A DNA stretch of 64,000 nucleotides, taken from the NCBI RefSeq assembly GCF_003797775.2, contig NZ_CP060725.1:2474001-2538000 (forward strand), given 5' to 3'. The notes under the pieces were generated by a model. The model did no database searches. It saw only the letters and a program-made list of their open reading frames with translations, and was not told where the DNA came from. The stretch is from Sphingopyxis sp. OPL5. GTDB taxonomy: Bacteria > Pseudomonadota > Alphaproteobacteria > Sphingomonadales > Sphingomonadaceae. Position numbers and translations under genes: made by a program. Of this stretch, positions 18,848-27,715 are shown in pieces; the first letter of the stretch is position 1, and each line of letters starts with the position of its first letter.

Positions 18848-19546
18848 CTATCCCGCCCGCTCGAAGCGCGCCCAGATCGGCAGATGGTCCGACGCGCGCG
18901 CCGCGAGCGCGCTGCGATGCACCCCGGCGTCGACCGCCTGCAGGTCGGGCGAGGCGAAGATGCGGTCGAGTTTCGCCACCGGGCGGCGGCTGTGGAAGCT
19001 GTGGCCGGTGTCGACGAGCCGATGGCGTTCGCCGAAATCATGGAGGCAGCCGCCCTGGTTGCGCCATTCGTTGCAGTCGCCCATCAGGATCGTCGGCAGG
19101 TCCTCGCCCGCCGCGAGGTGATGGAGGATTGCGCGCGCCTGTTGCCGCCGCCGCAGCCCCGAAATGTCGAGATGCATGCCGACGACGCGCAGCCGCGTAT
19201 CGCCGATGCGCACCGTCGCCGCGACCGCGCCGCGCGGTTCGAGCGTCGGCAGATGGAGTGCGTGGCTCTCCTCGACTTCGGCGCCCTTGCGCACCAGCAG
19301 CGCATTGCCGTGCCAGCCGATGGCATAGGGACGCCCGCCGAGCAGGTCGACCGGCACATAGTCGCTATGCTCTTCGAACATATGCGGCGGGATCGCGCTG
19401 GCGCGGGTCCCGAAGCGGCGGTCGGCCTCCTGCAGTGCGACGATATCGGCGTCGAGTTCGCGCAGCACCGACAGCACCCGCCCCGGATCGCGGCGCCGGT
19501 CGAGACCGATGCCCTTGCGCATATTGTAACTGGCGACCTTGATCAT
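18848..19546 (-). CDS. Endonuclease/exonuclease/phosphatase family protein
   Basis: The 232-residue protein has the EEP-fold motifs: ASYNMRKGIG at the start, VALQEADRR (metal-binding glutamate), MGDCNEWRNQ and the final SDHLPIWARF with the catalytic Asp-His. There is no signal peptide, so it acts in the cytoplasm, on nucleic acid or a phospho-substrate. The start MIKVASYN at 19546 is preferred; ATG at 19555 is possible. Confidence 0.87.
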   Translation of the reverse strand: MIKVASYNMRKGIGLDRRRDPGRVLSVLRELDADIVALQEADRRFGTRASAIPPHMFEEHSDYVPVDLLGGRPYAIGWHGNALLVRKGAEVEESHALHLPTLEPRGAVAATVRIGDTRLRVVGMHLDISGLRRRQQARAILHHLAAGEDLPTILMGDCNEWRNQGGCLHDFGERHRLVDTGHSFHSRRPVAKLDRIFASPDLQAVDAGVHRSALAARASDHLPIWARFERAG

Positions 19547-19597
19547 GGCGGGCATTTTCACAGGATTATGGACGTCTGAGCAAGGCTTAGGTTGCGT

Positions 19598-19810
19598 TCA
19601 ACCGGCGCCGAACTCCGCCATCAAGGCCTGCGCCTCGACCAGATCGTCGTCGAGCACCATCACCCGCACCGGGATGAGCAGGCCGACGCTTTCGGCGATA
19701 TTCATGCCGGCGTCGAAACACACGGCATGGACGCCGGCGCTTTCGAGCCGGCCACGCAGCAATTCGGCCTCGACCCCGTTCGGCAGGCGTACCAGCTCGA
19801 CGAGCGCCAT
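19598..19810 (-). CDS. DUF2007-type small signal-transducing-like protein
   Basis: The 70-residue protein fits the DUF2007 pattern: MALVELVRLPNGVEAELLRGRLESAGVHAVCFD, then a VMVLDDDLVEAQALMAEF tail. The fold resembles PII-like small proteins; the function is not established. The start overlaps the stop of the upstream gene by one base (TGATG). Confidence 0.82.
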   Translation of the reverse strand: MALVELVRLPNGVEAELLRGRLESAGVHAVCFDAGMNIAESVGLLIPVRVMVLDDDLVEAQALMAEFGAG

Positions 19811-20376
19811 CAGGCCGGGTCGCCGGTGATGAAACGGTCGGTCGGGCGGGTCGGCAGGCCGTCGATGCTCCTGGTGCGTTCCTGGAATTTCTCGACCCAC
19901 AGCACCGGGTCGGCCTGGCGGTGATATTTCTGCAGCGTGTCGCGTTCGTGCTGCAATTCCATCATCGGCACGCCCCAGCCGCAACTGGTCTGCACGCTGT
20001 CGACGTCGATCACGAAGATCTGGCGGGTGCCGGGGATCAGGGTGAAAGGGCTGGCGATCGTCTCCCATTCATCGTCCTGCGGCAGCACCGCGCGGCCGCG
20101 GCCATAGATGCGCAGGATCAGCGCGCTGCGGTCGAAGGCGCAGAACATGATGGTGATGCGCCCGTCGGCGGCGAGATGCGCGTGCGTCTCGTTGCCCGAT
20201 CCGCCGAGGTCGAGATAGGCGACCCGGCTTTCGGACAGCACCCGGAAGCTGTCGGCATAGCCCTTGGGCGACAGGTTGATCCGCGCATCGGCGGCGGCGG
20301 TCGCGGTGAAGAAGACCGGTTGCTTCTCGATGAAAGCGATATGCTTGTCGGTCAGGCTGTCGGTGAAATCGGCCAT
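19810..20376 (-). CDS. Pyridoxamine 5'-phosphate oxidase family protein
   Basis: The 188-residue protein matches the FMN-binding split-barrel branch: QPVFFTATAAADARINLSPKGYADSFRVL, SGNETHAHLAADGRITIMFCAFD and the GWGVPMMEL segment. Members reduce flavins or bind F420/FMN and heme; the reaction here is unknown. It is cotranslated with the DUF2007 gene. Confidence 0.87.
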   Translation of the reverse strand: MADFTDSLTDKHIAFIEKQPVFFTATAAADARINLSPKGYADSFRVLSESRVAYLDLGGSGNETHAHLAADGRITIMFCAFDRSALILRIYGRGRAVLPQDDEWETIASPFTLIPGTRQIFVIDVDSVQTSCGWGVPMMELQHERDTLQKYHRQADPVLWVEKFQERTRSIDGLPTRPTDRFITGDPA

Positions 20377-20410
20377 GTCGGGGCTCCGCAAGATCGGTGT
20401 GGCGGGCTTA

Positions 20411-20983
20411 TCACCAATTTTTGCCTTCCTCCACCGCCGCCTGCTCCTCGGGGCGTGTCGTGCGGCCGAGCACCGCGTTGCGATGCGGGAAGCGGCCGAA
20501 GCGGTCGACGATGGCGAAATGCTTCTGCGCATAGTCCTGGAACATCGGATCTGCGAGCTGGCCGAACAGGCGCAAGGATTCGCGCTGGTCGGCGAGGTCC
20601 TCGCTGTGCTGATAGGGGAGATAGGCGAACTGGCGCCGCGCGTCGGGCCAGGCCTTGTCCCAGCCGTGCGCGACGATGCCGCGCGCGATCGCGCGGGCGA
20701 GATCGTCGGTAGCAAAGGCATCGGCGGATCCGCGAAAGATATTGCGCGGCACCTGATCGAACAGGATCGCCGCGGCCAGCGCGGTGTCGGGGTCGGTCAG
20801 GAAGCTGGCGGCCGGCAGCGCGCGCAGCGCTTCGTGCCAGTCGCCGGCCAGCGCGCGGATGTCGGTGTCGAAATCCGGCCCGCCGCCATACCAGTCGTCC
20901 ATGCCATGCGCGTCGAACCAGAAGGTCAGGAGTTGCGCCGGCCAGTCGGCGGGCGGGGCGGGGGCTTTCATTTCATCCGTCAT
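20411..20983 (-). CDS. DUF924 family protein
   Basis: The 190-residue helical protein matches DUF924: LLTFWFDAH at the start, ILFDQVPRNIFRGSADAFATD in the middle and FLPYQHSE-like FAYLPYQHSEDLADQRESLRLF. It is thought to have a tetratricopeptide-like fold; role unknown. The first four residues come from the end of an inverted-repeat element at 20979, so the ATG at 20971 (MKAPAPP) may be the original start. Confidence 0.88.
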   Translation of the reverse strand: MTDEMKAPAPPADWPAQLLTFWFDAHGMDDWYGGGPDFDTDIRALAGDWHEALRALPAASFLTDPDTALAAAILFDQVPRNIFRGSADAFATDDLARAIARGIVAHGWDKAWPDARRQFAYLPYQHSEDLADQRESLRLFGQLADPMFQDYAQKHFAIVDRFGRFPHRNAVLGRTTRPEEQAAVEEGKNW

Positions 20984-21060
20984 TGCGAGCGAAGCGAAGC
21001 AATCCAGAGCCGTTTACGCAACCCTGGATTGCTTCGTCGCCTTCGGCTCCTCGCAATGAC
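20979..21060. repeat. MITE-like inverted repeat (gtcattgcgag family)
   Basis: Ends gtcattgcgagcgaagcgaa and ctcctcgcaatgac enclose a central inverted caatccag/ctggattg. It overlaps the first codons of the DUF924 gene, which suggests insertion at the gene's 5' end. Confidence 0.85.
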
Positions 21061-21074
21061 GGGGCTTTTTGGCG

Positions 21075-21476
21075 CTATTCGGCCTTGGGACGGCGGTACG
21101 GCACGAACTCGCCGAGCGACACGAAGCCGCTGTACATCTGGCTGGTGCGGTCGCGCAGCTGGACGGTGTCGATGCTGCACAGCTGGCTGCCGGTCAATTT
21201 GGTGACGAGAATATCGTCGTCGTCGAGCGATTCGGCGCCGCCCTTCGGCCGGTTGACCCAAAGGGTGCTACCGATGCGATAGACGATCGCGGTGCCGTCG
21301 ATGATCGTGGTGCTGTTCGATCCGGTCAGCTGGATGCAGTTTTGCGGTTCGCCCGCGACGCGGCCGTCGAGCAATTTTTCGAGCTGCTGCTCGCCGGTCA
21401 GCTTTTCCTTCGCCGATGCGGCGGGCGCGGCGGCCACCGCGGCGGCGGCGATGATAGTGGCGATAAACGGACGCAT
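21075..21476 (-). CDS. Secreted small protein of unknown function
   Basis: The 133-residue protein has a signal peptide (MRPFIATIIAAAAVAAAPAASA) and a mature part with two cysteines (PQNCIQL and SQLCSID), which could form a disulfide in the periplasm. Similar proteins are common in sphingomonads. An AGGAG site precedes the ATG at 21476. Confidence 0.8.
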   Translation of the reverse strand: MRPFIATIIAAAAVAAAPAASAKEKLTGEQQLEKLLDGRVAGEPQNCIQLTGSNSTTIIDGTAIVYRIGSTLWVNRPKGGAESLDDDDILVTKLTGSQLCSIDTVQLRDRTSQMYSGFVSLGEFVPYRRPKAE

Positions 21477-21557
21477 GGTTCGACTCCTGTCATTCAACAC
21501 ACACCCTCTGCCGCCGATATAGGGCATCTCGTCTGAACGACAACTGACTCAGGCATG

Positions 21558-21605
21558 GTGACCTGGCCGCTCCCTCGCGCCTGCGGGAGGGACCGGCCAG
21601 GTCAC
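21558..21605. terminator. Large hairpin, probable terminator
   Basis: Arms GTGACCTGGCCG and CGGCCAGGTCAC (12 bp) flank an inner hairpin ctccctcgcg/cgggagg. It lies between two minus-strand genes, directly after the upstream 408-aa gene. There is no U tract. Confidence 0.55.
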
Positions 21606-21615
21606 GCGCGTGCGT

Positions 21616-22842
21616 TCAGCAGGCGCCGTCGGGCAGCGGAATGCCCAGCGGGCCCTTGCATTTCTTTTTCTTGGCGGGCGGTGCGGCCTCGCCGCTGCTG
21701 CTCCCGCTCGACGCGCCGCCGCCGCTCATGCCGCCGAAATCGGCGCCGACCATCAGCATCGTGTACGAGCGGAAGCGCACCTTCGCGGTCCAGTCGATGT
21801 TCCACACCCCCGTCGCGGGCTTGGGCGGATAGGAGAAGTTCGCCTCGGGGCCAAAGGCGTTGAGGTTGCCCATCATGAACTCGCCCGACGATTTCTTGAC
21901 CTCGGCGGGGATCTGGCACGTCGTCTGCGATGGCGGCATCACGATCTTCTTGGTGATCAGGTTGGCGACCACCGACGGCGGCAGCCAGTCCCACAGCCCG
22001 CCGCCGAATTCCTTGGTCGCGCTGCTCGTCCACCAGACGATGTCGCCGACGTCGTTCTTGCCGCTTCCGTTACCCATGCCGCCGATCGTCCAGGCGGCAT
22101 AGCCCGTCGCATTGGTCACCGGGTTCCAGCGGATCGTCACCGACCCGTCGGCCTGGTCGGCGGTCGAGGCCTGCAGCGCGGGCATATAATCCTGCGCGAG
22201 GGTGAAATTGATGTCGTTGCCGACATTGCTCGCAACGCGGTGCGCGCCGAGCAGGCTGCTGTCCTTGGACGGCATCTTGGTCGACTTGCCGTTCGGCCAT
22301 TCCATATAGGATTTGCTGTTCGACGGCGACACTTCGCGGACGATCGGCACGGCGGTCGAGAAGAGGTTCGGCGGCACCTGACCCGCCGCGACCTTGGCGA
22401 AATCGATGATCACCGGCTGCCCCGGCCCCGCCTTGGCGCCGCAGCCCCAATAGAGCAGCAGGCGCCCCTTCGGCCGTTCGAATTCGGTCGGGTAGGTGCC
22501 GTCCTTGCGCTCGGGCGCGATCAGCGGCACCGATTTGCCAAGCTTCGCCTGCGGCAGGAAAAAATGATCGCCCTTCGGCGGCGGCGCGGTCGGCAACTCG
22601 TTCGAGCCGAGGCGCAGGACCAGCTGGCGCGCCAACGCGCTGTCGGGGCCGCCGCCGAACATCATGCTCATCGCGCCGCCCATGCCGCCCTTGCCTCCGC
22701 CCATCGCGGCGAAGCCCGACATCGTCGCGGCGTCCATCTCATAGCGTTCCTTGGGACCGGTGGTCTTCTGCTGCGCCGCGACGGGCGCGGTCAGCATCGC
22801 GGCGATGACCGCGAGCGAGGTGAATTGGAAAGTCTTGCGCAT
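21616..22842 (-). CDS. Secreted protein of unknown function with Gly/Met-rich and Lys-rich segments
   Basis: The 408-residue protein has a signal peptide (MRKTFQFTSLAVIAAMLTAPVAA). A Gly/Met-rich stretch (about residues 47-65) is followed by a large beta-rich domain; the C-terminus is Ser/Gly-rich and ends KKKKCKGPLG...GAC with two cysteines. Members occur in sphingomonads; no function is known to me. A fibronectin-like segment (SVTIRWNPVTNATGYAAW) is seen near residue 235. Confidence 0.8.
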   Translation of the reverse strand: MRKTFQFTSLAVIAAMLTAPVAAQQKTTGPKERYEMDAATMSGFAAMGGGKGGMGGAMSMMFGGGPDSALARQLVLRLGSNELPTAPPPKGDHFFLPQAKLGKSVPLIAPERKDGTYPTEFERPKGRLLLYWGCGAKAGPGQPVIIDFAKVAAGQVPPNLFSTAVPIVREVSPSNSKSYMEWPNGKSTKMPSKDSSLLGAHRVASNVGNDINFTLAQDYMPALQASTADQADGSVTIRWNPVTNATGYAAWTIGGMGNGSGKNDVGDIVWWTSSATKEFGGGLWDWLPPSVVANLITKKIVMPPSQTTCQIPAEVKKSSGEFMMGNLNAFGPEANFSYPPKPATGVWNIDWTAKVRFRSYTMLMVGADFGGMSGGGASSGSSSGEAAPPAKKKKCKGPLGIPLPDGAC

Positions 22843-22970
22843 AATTCCTCCCTGCGACCGGAGGTTCTGCCTCCGGGGAAAAGCTCATGCGACCCAATTT
22901 CTGCTTTATGTTTGAGAGGCGTATAGGCGCGAGATTGGCGAAGGCCAAGTGATGCGCGTCACAGAATCCC

Positions 22971-23045
22971 GTCATTGCGAGCGAAGCGAAGCAATCCAGA
23001 GCGGTGTACGCCTACTCTGGATTGCTTCGCTTCGCTCGCAATGAC
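22971..23045. repeat. MITE-like inverted repeat (gtcattgcgag family)
   Basis: Ends gtcattgcgagcgaagcgaa and cttcgctcgcaatgac, with central caatccag/ctggattg. It is almost a perfect palindrome and lies 14 bases after the tldD stop. Confidence 0.88.
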
Positions 23046-23058
23046 GGAGAGAGGGGCG

Positions 23059-24486
23059 TTAAGCCGTCCCGCCCACCGTCAGCCCGCTCACCAGCAGGGT
23101 CGGCTGGCCGACGCCCGCGGGGACGCTCTGGCCGCCCTTGCCGCACACACCGATGCCCTCGTCGAGCGCCATGTCGTTGCCGATTCCGGTGACCTTCGTG
23201 AGCACGCTCGGCCCGTCGCCGATCAGCGTCGCGCCCTTGATCGGGGCGCCGAGCTTGCCATTTTCGATCTTATACGCCTCGGTGCAGCTGAACACGAATT
23301 TGCCAGACACGATGTCGACCTGCCCGCCGCCCATGCTTTTGGCAAAGATGCCGTTCTTGACGCGGCTCAGCAGTTCGGCGGGATCGTCGTTGCCGCCCTT
23401 CATGAAGGTGTTGGTCATCCGCGGCATCGGCGCATGGGCAAAGCTTTCGCGGCGCCCGTTGCCGGTCGGCGCCATGCCCATCAGCCGCGCGTTGAGCCGG
23501 TCCTGCATATAGCCCTTGAGCATGCCATCCTCGATCAGCACCGTCTCGCTGGTCGGGGTGCCCTCGTCGTCGATGCTCAGCGAACCGCGCCGTTCGGCGA
23601 GGCTGCCGTCGTCGACGACGGTGACGCCTGCCGCCGCGACGCGCTCACCGATACGGCCCGAAAAGGCGCTGGTGCCCTTGCGGTTGAAATCGCCCTCGAG
23701 CCCGTGGCCGATCGCTTCATGGAGCAGCACGCCGGGCCAGCCGGGACCGAGCAGCACGGTCATCTCGCCCGCCGGGGCGTCGACCGCCTCGAGATTGACG
23801 AGCGCCTGCGCCAGCGCCTCGTCGATCGCGCGGTTCCACTGCGCCTCTTCGAACAGATGGTCGTACATGTAACGGCCGCCGAGGCCGAAATAGCCGCTCT
23901 CGCGCCGGCCATTCTCCTCGACCACGATCGACACGTTGAGGCGGACGAGCGGGCGGATGTCGGTCGCGAGGAAGCCGTCGGCGCGGACGATCTCGACCAC
24001 CGACCAGCTGCCGGCGAGCGCGACCGAGACCTGCGCGATGCGCGGATCGCGCGCGCGGGCGGCGGCGTCGATCTGCTGGCACAGCGCGACCTTCTTGGCG
24101 AAGGGGATCAGGTCGAGCGGATTGGCCTCGCCATAAAGATGGCGGTTGGTCCGCGCGGGGGCGGCGGCGTGCGGCTGGTTCGCGGGGTCGAGCAGCGCGA
24201 GCGTCTCGGCGGCGCGGCGGATCGCAGGGGCGCTGATGTCGCTGGCATGGGCAAAGCCCGTCATCTCGCCCGACACCGCGCGCAGCCCGAAACCCGCGTC
24301 GGTGGAATAATCGGCGGTCTTGAGCCGCCCGTCGTCGAAGCCGAAGCTCTCGGTCGCGCGATATTGCAGGTAGAGTTCGCCGTCATCGGCCTTGGCGAGC
24401 GCTTCCTTCGCGAGCTTCTGCGCAAGATCGGGATCGAGCGCATCGGCGCGATAGAGGAAGCGGCGGGGATCGGTGGGGCTTGTCAT
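23059..24486 (-). CDS. tldD: Metalloprotease TldD
   Basis: The 475-residue protein is full length for TldD. The zinc motif HExxxH is seen as LLHEAIGHGLEGD near residue 260. Other family segments are QYRATESFGFDDG, YSTDAGFGLRAV and the C-terminal GIGVCGKGGQSVPAGVGQPTLLVSGLTVGG. With PmbA (TldE), TldD degrades unfolded peptides and trims peptide natural products such as microcin B17; the partner gene is not in the window. Its presence in a lasso-peptide producer need not be connected, as the gene is widely conserved. Confidence 0.95.
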   Translation of the reverse strand: MTSPTDPRRFLYRADALDPDLAQKLAKEALAKADDGELYLQYRATESFGFDDGRLKTADYSTDAGFGLRAVSGEMTGFAHASDISAPAIRRAAETLALLDPANQPHAAAPARTNRHLYGEANPLDLIPFAKKVALCQQIDAAARARDPRIAQVSVALAGSWSVVEIVRADGFLATDIRPLVRLNVSIVVEENGRRESGYFGLGGRYMYDHLFEEAQWNRAIDEALAQALVNLEAVDAPAGEMTVLLGPGWPGVLLHEAIGHGLEGDFNRKGTSAFSGRIGERVAAAGVTVVDDGSLAERRGSLSIDDEGTPTSETVLIEDGMLKGYMQDRLNARLMGMAPTGNGRRESFAHAPMPRMTNTFMKGGNDDPAELLSRVKNGIFAKSMGGGQVDIVSGKFVFSCTEAYKIENGKLGAPIKGATLIGDGPSVLTKVTGIGNDMALDEGIGVCGKGGQSVPAGVGQPTLLVSGLTVGGTA

Positions 24487-24530
24487 GAGGCCGATATAGG
24501 CGCGCGTCCGACGGTCCGCAAATGCTCATG

Positions 24531-24621
24531 GTCATTGCGAGCGCAGCGAAGCAATCTCCAGCTATCCGCCTTGCGCGATATCGATGGCTGGAGATTGCTT
24601 CGCTGCGCTCCTCGCAATGAC
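24531..24621. repeat. MITE-like inverted repeat (gtcattgcgag family)
   Basis: Ends gtcattgcgagcgcagcgaa and ctgcgctcctcgcaatgac flank a longer centre (caatctccagc/gctggagattg). It sits between tldD and the first DUF4402 gene. Confidence 0.85.
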
Positions 24622-24628
24622 GGGAGGC

Positions 24629-25198
24629 TCAGAGATAATTGACCGTCAGCGTAAACGTTCCGCTGTAATCGCCCTCGGGCTGGTTCGCGGGGACGGTGAG
24701 CGTGCCGCCGATATAATAGGTCTGCACGCCGCTCGGCAGCAGGGTCGCGCCGAGCAGCGCGATGCCGCCGCCGCTGGTGCTCGCGGCGCGGACCAAAGTG
24801 GCGGTCATAGGCGTCGCGCCGCCGCCGGCCCGTACCAGCGTCACCGACGTGCTGCCCGACACGGTGATCAGCAATATGCCGCCGGTGCCCTGGAACTGCG
24901 CGCGCTGCGCGTCGTTGCCGACCGCGGTGGCGCCGCCGCTGGTCGTGCGCGCGCCGGTGAGGGCGTTGACGCTGACGGTGCCGCCGGTGGCGCCGCTGAT
25001 GATCGTCCCGAAATCGAGATCGTCGGTCTTGACGAGGCTGTTCGGCCGGACGACCGTCGCGGTTGTCGTCCCGGGCATGTCGGCGGCGTGCGCAGGCGCC
25101 GCCAGCGCGATCAGCGCTGCGGCGATGGCCGGGACGCGCGCGGCGGCCCGACGATGGCTGGTCCCTGGAATCCCCACGATTCTGCTCCTGTCTGGCAC
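24629..25198 (-). CDS. DUF4402 surface/secreted protein (first of three)
   Basis: The 189-residue protein has a signal peptide ending APAHA and a DUF4402 domain: LDFGTIISG...GGTVSV near residue 62 and the terminal QPEGDYSGTFTLTVNYL. DUF4402 proteins have a beta-sandwich, pilin-like fold and are exported; two paralogues follow at 25558 and 26120. The start may be one of several codons, as the region before the signal core is Arg-rich. Confidence 0.85.
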   Translation of the reverse strand: MPDRSRIVGIPGTSHRRAAARVPAIAAALIALAAPAHAADMPGTTTATVVRPNSLVKTDDLDFGTIISGATGGTVSVNALTGARTTSGGATAVGNDAQRAQFQGTGGILLITVSGSTSVTLVRAGGGATPMTATLVRAASTSGGGIALLGATLLPSGVQTYYIGGTLTVPANQPEGDYSGTFTLTVNYL

Positions 25199-25282
25199 AG
25201 ACTATGCCAGCGGGGTGTGAACCGATGATGCTTTGGCTTGGTAAAGGCGGCGTTTACGCCTTGCGCCGCCGCCAAGGATCAA

Positions 25283-25333
25283 CCCTTATCGGCGATCCCG
25301 CCGACGCTTACCCTTTATCGGCGATCCCGCCGA
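25283..25333. repeat. Short direct repeat around the zinc-finger gene stop
   Basis: The 22-23-base unit cc(c)ttatcggcgatcccgccga occurs at 25283-25304 and again at 25311-25333, the second copy inside the last codons of the zinc-finger gene. It looks like a small tandem duplication of the gene's 3' end. Confidence 0.7.
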
Positions 25334-25505
25334 TCAGCACGAAGCGCCGGTCGCAATAGCCGCAGTCGGCAAAGCCCTCATCGGTGTCGATCTCGAGCCA
25401 GACGCGCGGATGGCCGAGCGCGGCGTTGGCGAGGCCGTCGCCGGTGCCGTCGCAGGCGACGCGGGTCTTGGGCGTGCGGATGGTTTCGGGCGTGTTCTGG
25501 GTCAT
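25308..25505 (-). CDS. Zinc-finger domain protein (zf-CHCC, NDUFS6-like)
   Basis: The 65-residue protein has the zf-CHCC pattern: cysteine in VACDGTG, histidine in GHPRVWLEID and the pair CGYC. Its mitochondrial relative NDUFS6 is part of respiratory complex I; alphaproteobacteria carry such a small protein. The start MTQNTPETI at 25505 gives the usual length. Confidence 0.88.
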   Translation of the reverse strand: MTQNTPETIRTPKTRVACDGTGDGLANAALGHPRVWLEIDTDEGFADCGYCDRRFVLIGGIADKG

Positions 25506-25557
25506 CGACGGCGCCCATAGCAAGCGCGCGGCAGCGCCGCAATCGGGTCTGCGCGGG

Positions 25558-26112
25558 CTATTGATAGTTGAAGGTGACCGAAAAGCTGCCGCTATAGTCG
25601 CCCTCGGCCTGGTTGGCGTTGACGCGCAGTCGGCCGCCGACCGCAAAGCCGACGACGCCATTGGTGCCGGTGATGCGAAAATTGTTGCCGTTGCCGATCT
25701 GCGACAGGCCGGTGAGCGCGCCGATCTCGAAATCGTCGACGCGCATCGCCTCGCCCGGGCCGGTCAGGACGATCTGGTTCGACCCGGTCTTGATGACGAC
25801 GCGGTTGGCGCTGCCCTGCCCCGCGAAGCGCGCCGGGCGCGCGTCGCCCGACGCCGCGACCACGCCGCCCGAGGTCGTGACCGCGCCGGACGGGGCGACG
25901 GTCACAGTGCCGATCGTCGCCGACGGAATGATCGATCCGAAGTCGAGCTGTTCGATATTGGTCAGCGACATGGGTTCGAGCACCAGCGCGCTCGCCTGGC
26001 CCTGCGTCTGCTGCGCGGCTACCGGCATCGTCCAGAACGCCGCCATGACGGCACCGGCAAGCGCGTTCCCCCCGAAACGCGCCAGTGGTCCCCCGGTGCC
26101 GTCGCCCCACAT
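25558..26112 (-). CDS. DUF4402 surface/secreted protein (second of three)
   Basis: The 184-residue protein has an N-terminal export signal (cleavage probably after MPVAA) and the DUF4402 domain from IEQLDFGSIIPS to the terminal AEGDYSGSFSVTFNYQ. It is only 8 bases downstream of its paralogue at 26120, so the two are very likely one transcript. Confidence 0.85.
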   Translation of the reverse strand: MWGDGTGGPLARFGGNALAGAVMAAFWTMPVAAQQTQGQASALVLEPMSLTNIEQLDFGSIIPSATIGTVTVAPSGAVTTSGGVVAASGDARPARFAGQGSANRVVIKTGSNQIVLTGPGEAMRVDDFEIGALTGLSQIGNGNNFRITGTNGVVGFAVGGRLRVNANQAEGDYSGSFSVTFNYQ

Positions 26113-26119
26113 ACGGCGA

Positions 26120-26692
26120 TCAGAGATAGTTCAAGGTGATGGTGAAGGTCCCGCTGTAGTCGCCCGGCGCCTGGTTGGCGTTGACGTCGAGCGTCGCGCC
26201 GACCGGGAAATTATAGTTGCCGAGCGTCGAGGCGATGCGAAAGCGCGTCGGGGTGGTCGACAGGATCGCGGTGGGCGTGCTGCCGATCTCGAAATTACGC
26301 ACGCGCATCTGCTGTCCGGGGCCGGTGATGAAGATCTGGTTCGCGCCGAGCGAGATATTGACCTCGCGGTTGTACGAGCCGAGCCCGGTGAAACGCGCGG
26401 GTTCGCCGTCATTCCCGGCCAGCGTCGCGCCACCGGTCCGCGTCCGGGAGCCGTCGGGCAGGATACGCACCGTCCCCGCCGCGTTCGACGCGATGATGTC
26501 GCCGAAGTCGAGGTCGTTAACCTTGAAGAAGGAAAGGGGCCGCAGCACGATGGCTTCGGCTTCGCCCTGCGCGTTGTTCTGCGCGTGCGCCGACGGAGCG
26601 GCGAACGGTGCAAAAGCGAGCGTCAGGGCGGCTAGGCCGCGCCGGCGAAGCGGCGGGCAGATGATGTGTCTGGTCCTCACATCACCCCTCAT
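26120..26692 (-). CDS. DUF4402 surface/secreted protein (third of three)
   Basis: The 190-residue protein begins MRGDVRTRHIICPPL and has a signal peptide ending SAHAQ, then DUF4402 (VNDLDFGDIIASN, and terminal APGDYSGTFTITLNYL). The start at 26692 fits the short gap to the divergent ABC gene; the frame is open far upstream but only as an antisense shadow of that gene. Confidence 0.85.
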   Translation of the reverse strand: MRGDVRTRHIICPPLRRRGLAALTLAFAPFAAPSAHAQNNAQGEAEAIVLRPLSFFKVNDLDFGDIIASNAAGTVRILPDGSRTRTGGATLAGNDGEPARFTGLGSYNREVNISLGANQIFITGPGQQMRVRNFEIGSTPTAILSTTPTRFRIASTLGNYNFPVGATLDVNANQAPGDYSGTFTITLNYL

Positions 26693-26791
26693 AAGGGCGA
26701 TGTGACAAAATATGCTTACCCGCCATGGTAAAGATTTCCTTGCCGGAACACGGGCTTTCGCGAGCAGCGCGGCGCGGCTATGGAAGCGGCC

Positions 26792-27715
26792 ATGACCGAA
26801 GCCGCCATCCGCATCGACGCCGTCTCCAAACTCTATGCCGGCGGCAAGCAAGCGCTCGACAATGTCAGTTTCGACGTGCCGCGCGGGCAGATTTTCGGGC
26901 TGCTCGGGCCGAATGGTGCGGGCAAGTCGACCCTGATCAACATCCTCGCGGGACTGGTCAACAAGACCGCCGGGTCGGCGAGCATCTGGGGCTTCGACAT
27001 CGACGCCGATCCCAGAAACGCCAAATACTCGATCGGCATCGTGCCGCAGGAAATCGTTTTCGACCCGTTTTTCACGCCTTTCGAGACGCTGGAGAATCAG
27101 GCGGGGCTGTACGGCGTGCCCAAGGCGAAGCGCATTTCGGACGAACTGCTCGCCGCGGTCCACCTGACCGACAAGCGCGACGCCTATGCGCGGACGTTGT
27201 CCGGAGGGATGAAGCGGCGCTTGCTGGTGGCGAAGGCGATGGTCCATTCGCCGCCGATCATCGTGCTCGACGAACCGACCGCGGGGGTCGACATCGAGCT
27301 GCGCCAGCAGCTCTGGTCCTACGTCCAGTCGCTCAACGATCGCGGCGTCACCGTGGTGCTGACGACCCACTATCTGGAGGAAGCTGAGCAGCTGTGCGAC
27401 CGCATCGCGATCATTAACCACGGGCGGCTGATCGCCAACAAGCCGACCCGCGAACTGGTCGACATGGCGCGCGAGAAGATCGTCGTCGTGACGCTCGACG
27501 CCGACGTCACCGCCCTGCCGTCGCACCCCGCCTTCGACAAGGTCGAGCGCGAAGGCGAGCGAGGCCTCGCGATCCACTACAACAAGGACCGCACCAACGC
27601 GGGCGAAGTGCTCGCCGCAGTCAACGCGATGGGGCATGGCATCGTCGACGTCTCGACCCGCGAAGCCGACCTCGAGGATGTGTTCCTCAACCTGACGCGC
27701 GCGGCGAATGGCTAG
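26792..27715 (+). CDS. ABC transporter ATP-binding protein
   Basis: The 307-residue ATPase has Walker A GPNGAGKS near residue 40, the Q-loop GIVPQEI, the signature LSGGMKRR, Walker B IIVLDEPTAGVD and the H-loop TTHYLEEAEQ. This is the type that works with an ABC-2 membrane permease, as in YadG/YadH exporters. No permease gene follows; the next gene is a 66-residue protein. The start at 26792 has a GGAAG site; ATG at 26780 is possible. Confidence 0.93.
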   Translation: MTEAAIRIDAVSKLYAGGKQALDNVSFDVPRGQIFGLLGPNGAGKSTLINILAGLVNKTAGSASIWGFDIDADPRNAKYSIGIVPQEIVFDPFFTPFETLENQAGLYGVPKAKRISDELLAAVHLTDKRDAYARTLSGGMKRRLLVAKAMVHSPPIIVLDEPTAGVDIELRQQLWSYVQSLNDRGVTVVLTTHYLEEAEQLCDRIAIINHGRLIANKPTRELVDMAREKIVVVTLDADVTALPSHPAFDKVEREGERGLAIHYNKDRTNAGEVLAAVNAMGHGIVDVSTREADLEDVFLNLTRAANG

